Positions 61,801-64,000 of a DNA stretch of 64,000 nucleotides are shown piece by piece. The DNA is taken from positions 1 through 64,000 of the forward strand of contig JALFYY010000005.1 in assembly GCA_022783865.1 (NCBI GenBank), given 5' to 3'. The position numbers and the translations under genes were made by a program. Under the pieces are notes generated by a model. That model was not told where the DNA came from, made no database searches, and saw only the letters and a list, made by a program, of their open reading frames with translations. The DNA is from Bacteroidales bacterium. Its GTDB lineage: Bacteria > Bacteroidota > Bacteroidia > Bacteroidales > Paludibacteraceae. Numbering within the stretch: position 1 is the first letter of the stretch; every line of letters starts with the position of its first letter.

Positions 61801-63093
61801 ATCGTTGAGGCGGAACTGCTGCCGGAAGATATCAACGCGGTCGATACCTTTGTCGTAGGTACTGATCCAGATAGAGCCTTGCCGGTCGGAATAAGCGGTA
61901 TGAATAATATTAGTAATACCTTCGACAGGCGCTTCGAAAGCATCAGTATCGTAGTTGTAGCAAGCAAAACCACCTCCGTAGGGGTTTACCCAAAGTTTAT
62001 GGTTTTCATCCTCAAAGAGCACAAGGTTCTGTGCCTGTTGCTGTGCGAAACGTTCGTCAACCACCGATTGCAGGTGCTTGAGGGAGTTGTCGGCAAAACG
62101 GAAACGGAAGATACCCGGTTGCTTATTTTCCAGCCATGCTATCCCATGGTTATCTATTGTGACAGAGAGGAAGGAGTTGGAACGCAAGGCAGGTGTATTG
62201 TCCATTGCGTATTGGCGCAAGTTCTCTGCGCAACGGTCGTAAACAAAGAAACCGGCATCTGCAGTGGTCATCACAACCGTTTTGTTGTCCTCGTAAGTGG
62301 CAATATCCGTAATGGCAATGTCTTTGCCAAGTGTCGAATGCTCAAAGTGCAGGCTTTGCAACTGGCAACTCCAGAAATCGCCACAGTCGGTTCCCAACCA
62401 TATATAATGGGGAGTAACACAAGCGCAAACGAAGCGTACATTATCCGTTGCTTGCGTATAAGGATAGAGGTGCTGTACATCGGTGCCGTCGACAGATACA
62501 CGGCATATCCCTGTATTGGTGTTATACCATACAGCTCCCTGTAAATCGGTCAGCAAGAACTCCACTTTGTCGCCGGTAGAGAAAGAGGTGATTTGTATAG
62601 GTTTTGCTGCGTCGGTTTCATCGATGAGAAAGACTTCGTTTTCGGCAGCCACCCATATTATGCCAGGAACAGGTTCTATGAAAGTATTGCAATGGTATTG
62701 GGAGAGTTTCTGTACCTGAATGTCCAAAGCAGTGAAAGTTTCGGTACGCTTATCGAAACGGTAGAGTTTGTTATCGTAGGTCTGAATCCAGATATACTCC
62801 AACGAGTCTTGATAGATAAAGTCAATACGGTTGCTATGTGCATGTGCATCGTTCACCAATTCGGATTGGTAACTGACAAACTCATAGCCGTTGAAGCGGC
62901 TCAAGCCATTCCATGTACCCAACCAAAGATCCCCGCTTTTGTCTTGCAGGATAGACATAACGGTATTCTGTATCAGTCCGTCTTCGACAGAATAGTGACG
63001 GATATTATACCGGTTTTCATCGCTTGCGGGTTGTGCCGGAAGAAGTGCAACAGAACAGAGCGACAAGAGTAGTGCGAGTAGATGTTTTCTCAT
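58856..63093 (-). CDS. Hybrid two-component system regulator, frameshifted near its 3' end
   Basis: This one-protein sensor-kinase-regulator reads periplasmic glycan signals. Order: signal peptide (1-20); Reg_prop beta-propeller (about 30-745, repeated GLSRF, WFGTRRGGL, IWIGTFGGGL); Y_Y_Y domain (about 780-850); membrane segment (about 857-880); HisKA with NISHELRTPL (His909); HATPase with YNLLSNAFKFTPSG and GSGIGMNLV; receiver with ISDLMMPNMDG (Asp1210); AraC helix-turn-helix. The frame open from 63093 stops at 58939 because a base is missing around 59069-59073 (GRTVF then LTN instead of FNKLKSLTGLSP). In the shifted frame the AraC half continues, RIKRAAQLLEVGSYNITEV..GMND..YFSKCFK, to a stop at 58856, giving about 1412 residues. 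Confidence 0.9.
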
Positions 63094-63104
63094 AAGCGGT
63101 TAGT

Positions 63105-63147
63105 ATGAGTAGTTGAGTAGTTGAGGAGTTGTGGAGTTGAGAAGTTG
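63105..63147. repeat. TTGAGGAG-type degenerate repeat
   Basis: Variants of AGTTGAGTAG, TTGAGGAGTT and GTGGAGTTGAG fill most of the gap between the hybrid sensor start and the rfbA stop. Confidence 0.7.
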
Positions 63148-63148
63148 T

Positions 63149-64000
63149 TTATCCCAAATCCAAGAGGTACTGACCATATTTGGTTTTGCTTAGTTCTTGT
63201 CCGATTGCATGCAGCTGTTCCGTAGTTATCCATCCGTTACGCCATGCTATCTCCTCAATGCAACTGACATAGAAGCCTTGCCGGTTCTGTATGGTAGCAA
63301 TGAAGTTGCCGGCGTCAAGGAGACTGTCGCAGTTGCCCGTGTCGAGCCAAGCGAAACCGCGTCCGAAGAGTTCGACTTGCAAAGCTCCTTCTTCCAAATA
63401 GAGTTTGTTGAGGTCGGTAATCTCGTATTCCCCTCTTTTTGACGGGCGTAGCGAAGCGGCTTTGTCGCATACGGTATTGTCGTAGAAATAGAGTCCCGGT
63501 ACTGCGAAATGACTCTTCGGATGTTCGGGTTTTTCTTCGAGCGAGAGCACCTTACCCGATTCATCGAACTCGACTACGCCATAGGCACGGGGATCTTTCA
63601 CGTAGTAGCCGAAAACACAAGCACCATGCTCCAACGAAGCAGCCTTACGGAGCATTTTGGTGAAGCCTTGCCCGTAGAACATGTTATCGCCCAAGATAAG
63701 GCAGCCTGCATCACCGTTCAAGAATTCTCTGCCCAAGACAAAGGCTTGCGCCAAGCCGTTGGGCACTTCCTGTACCTTATACTGCAATTGCATACCCAGT
63801 TTGGAACCGTCACCCAACAGGTCGCGGAACATTGGAAGGTCGCGAGGTGTAGAGATAACCAATACTTCGCGAATGCCTGCCAACATGAGTGTGGAAAGCG
63901 GATAATATATCATGGGTTTGTCGTAAACCGGCATGATCTGTTTGCTGATAGCGGTAGAAAGCGGATACAATCGCGTGGCGCTACCTCCTGCCAAGATGAT
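63149..64000 (-). CDS. rfbA: Glucose-1-phosphate thymidylyltransferase (N-terminus beyond window)
   Basis: This enzyme makes dTDP-glucose from glucose 1-phosphate and dTTP, the first step towards dTDP-rhamnose for surface polysaccharides. The frame runs off the window end; by comparison with the family only a few residues (the start before ILAGGS) lie outside. Motifs: [34 protein letters not shown] (nucleotide binding), [13 protein letters not shown] (metal Asp), [18 protein letters not shown] and [14 protein letters not shown]. The remaining dTDP-sugar genes would be expected upstream, outside this window. The hybrid sensor gene starts 55 bases downstream of its stop. Confidence 0.96.
   Translation of the reverse strand: MILAGGSATRLYPLSTAISKQIMPVYDKPMIYYPLSTLMLAGIREVLVISTPRDLPMFRDLLGDGSKLGMQLQYKVQEVPNGLAQAFVLGREFLNGDAGCLILGDNMFYGQGFTKMLRKAASLEHGACVFGYYVKDPRAYGVVEFDESGKVLSLEEKPEHPKSHFAVPGLYFYDNTVCDKAASLRPSKRGEYEITDLNKLYLEEGALQVELFGRGFAWLDTGNCDSLLDAGNFIATIQNRQGFYVSCIEEIAWRNGWITTEQLHAIGQELSKTKYGQYLLDLG

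Overview
The window looks like a chromosomal segment of a member of the Bacteroidales (phylum Bacteroidota). The evidence is a SusC/SusD polysaccharide-utilisation locus, GH97 and GH13 enzymes, a hybrid two-component system with AraC output, a short primary sigma factor without region 1.1, and many promoters of the Bacteroidetes type (TAnnTTTG, often TATCTTTGCA, with an upstream TTTG). Shine-Dalgarno sequences are mostly absent. I cannot fix the family or genus from this sequence.

Layout. 1-1555 is almost gene-free. It holds an interrupted reading frame, a row of five promoter motifs, a 10-bp-phased purine repeat and a cluster of perfect inverted repeats, and it looks like the scar of an integrated element. 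1556-5822 carries an OPT peptide transporter, an LplT-like MFS protein and class II fructose-bisphosphate aldolase. 6041-16003 (minus strand) is a PUL: a small secreted protein, SusC, SusD, a GH87-like beta-helix enzyme and a GH97 enzyme with SusB-type acidic residues, flanked by a divergent DUF6377 regulator. The pairing of GH87-like and GH97 enzymes suggests an alpha-glucan rich in 1,3 bonds. 18018-20387 has recO and a CoA-transferase. 20388-23026 is AT-rich accessory DNA with repeats and a cassette of small secreted proteins. 23027-29660 has a nucleoside deaminase, an AraC regulator, a broken alpha/beta hydrolase, rubrerythrin, an ABC exporter, a CAT-like acetyltransferase, rpsT and tRNA-Glu.

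30056-43413 is housekeeping: sigma factor, HtrA, alkaline phosphatase, recX, prmC, ribD, a NUDIX gene, an EFR1 ferredoxin remnant, and the minus-strand operon glgB-nagB-djlA-like-cysS, then a YhcH gene. 43953-56397 has a Na/Pi symporter, lpxB, the rsfS-ftsH-M16 run, a secreted metallophosphoesterase, two small genes and surE. 56401-63093 continues upstream of surE as a tight minus-strand run (hybrid sensor, FKBP-like lipoprotein, DUF4827, glmM, surE). The window ends inside rfbA.

The most unusual signal is non-coding. A 76-bp near-symmetrical unit, made of two divergent TAnnTTTG boxes each exactly 20 bp from a central 20-bp palindrome, occurs three times (20762-20837, 20845-20920, 43586-43661). 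At both loci it is followed, in the same relative order and orientation, by CTCATACGG-like repeats and then CTTCTCAACTCC-like repeats. This looks like a dispersed composite element. I cannot say whether it is described elsewhere.
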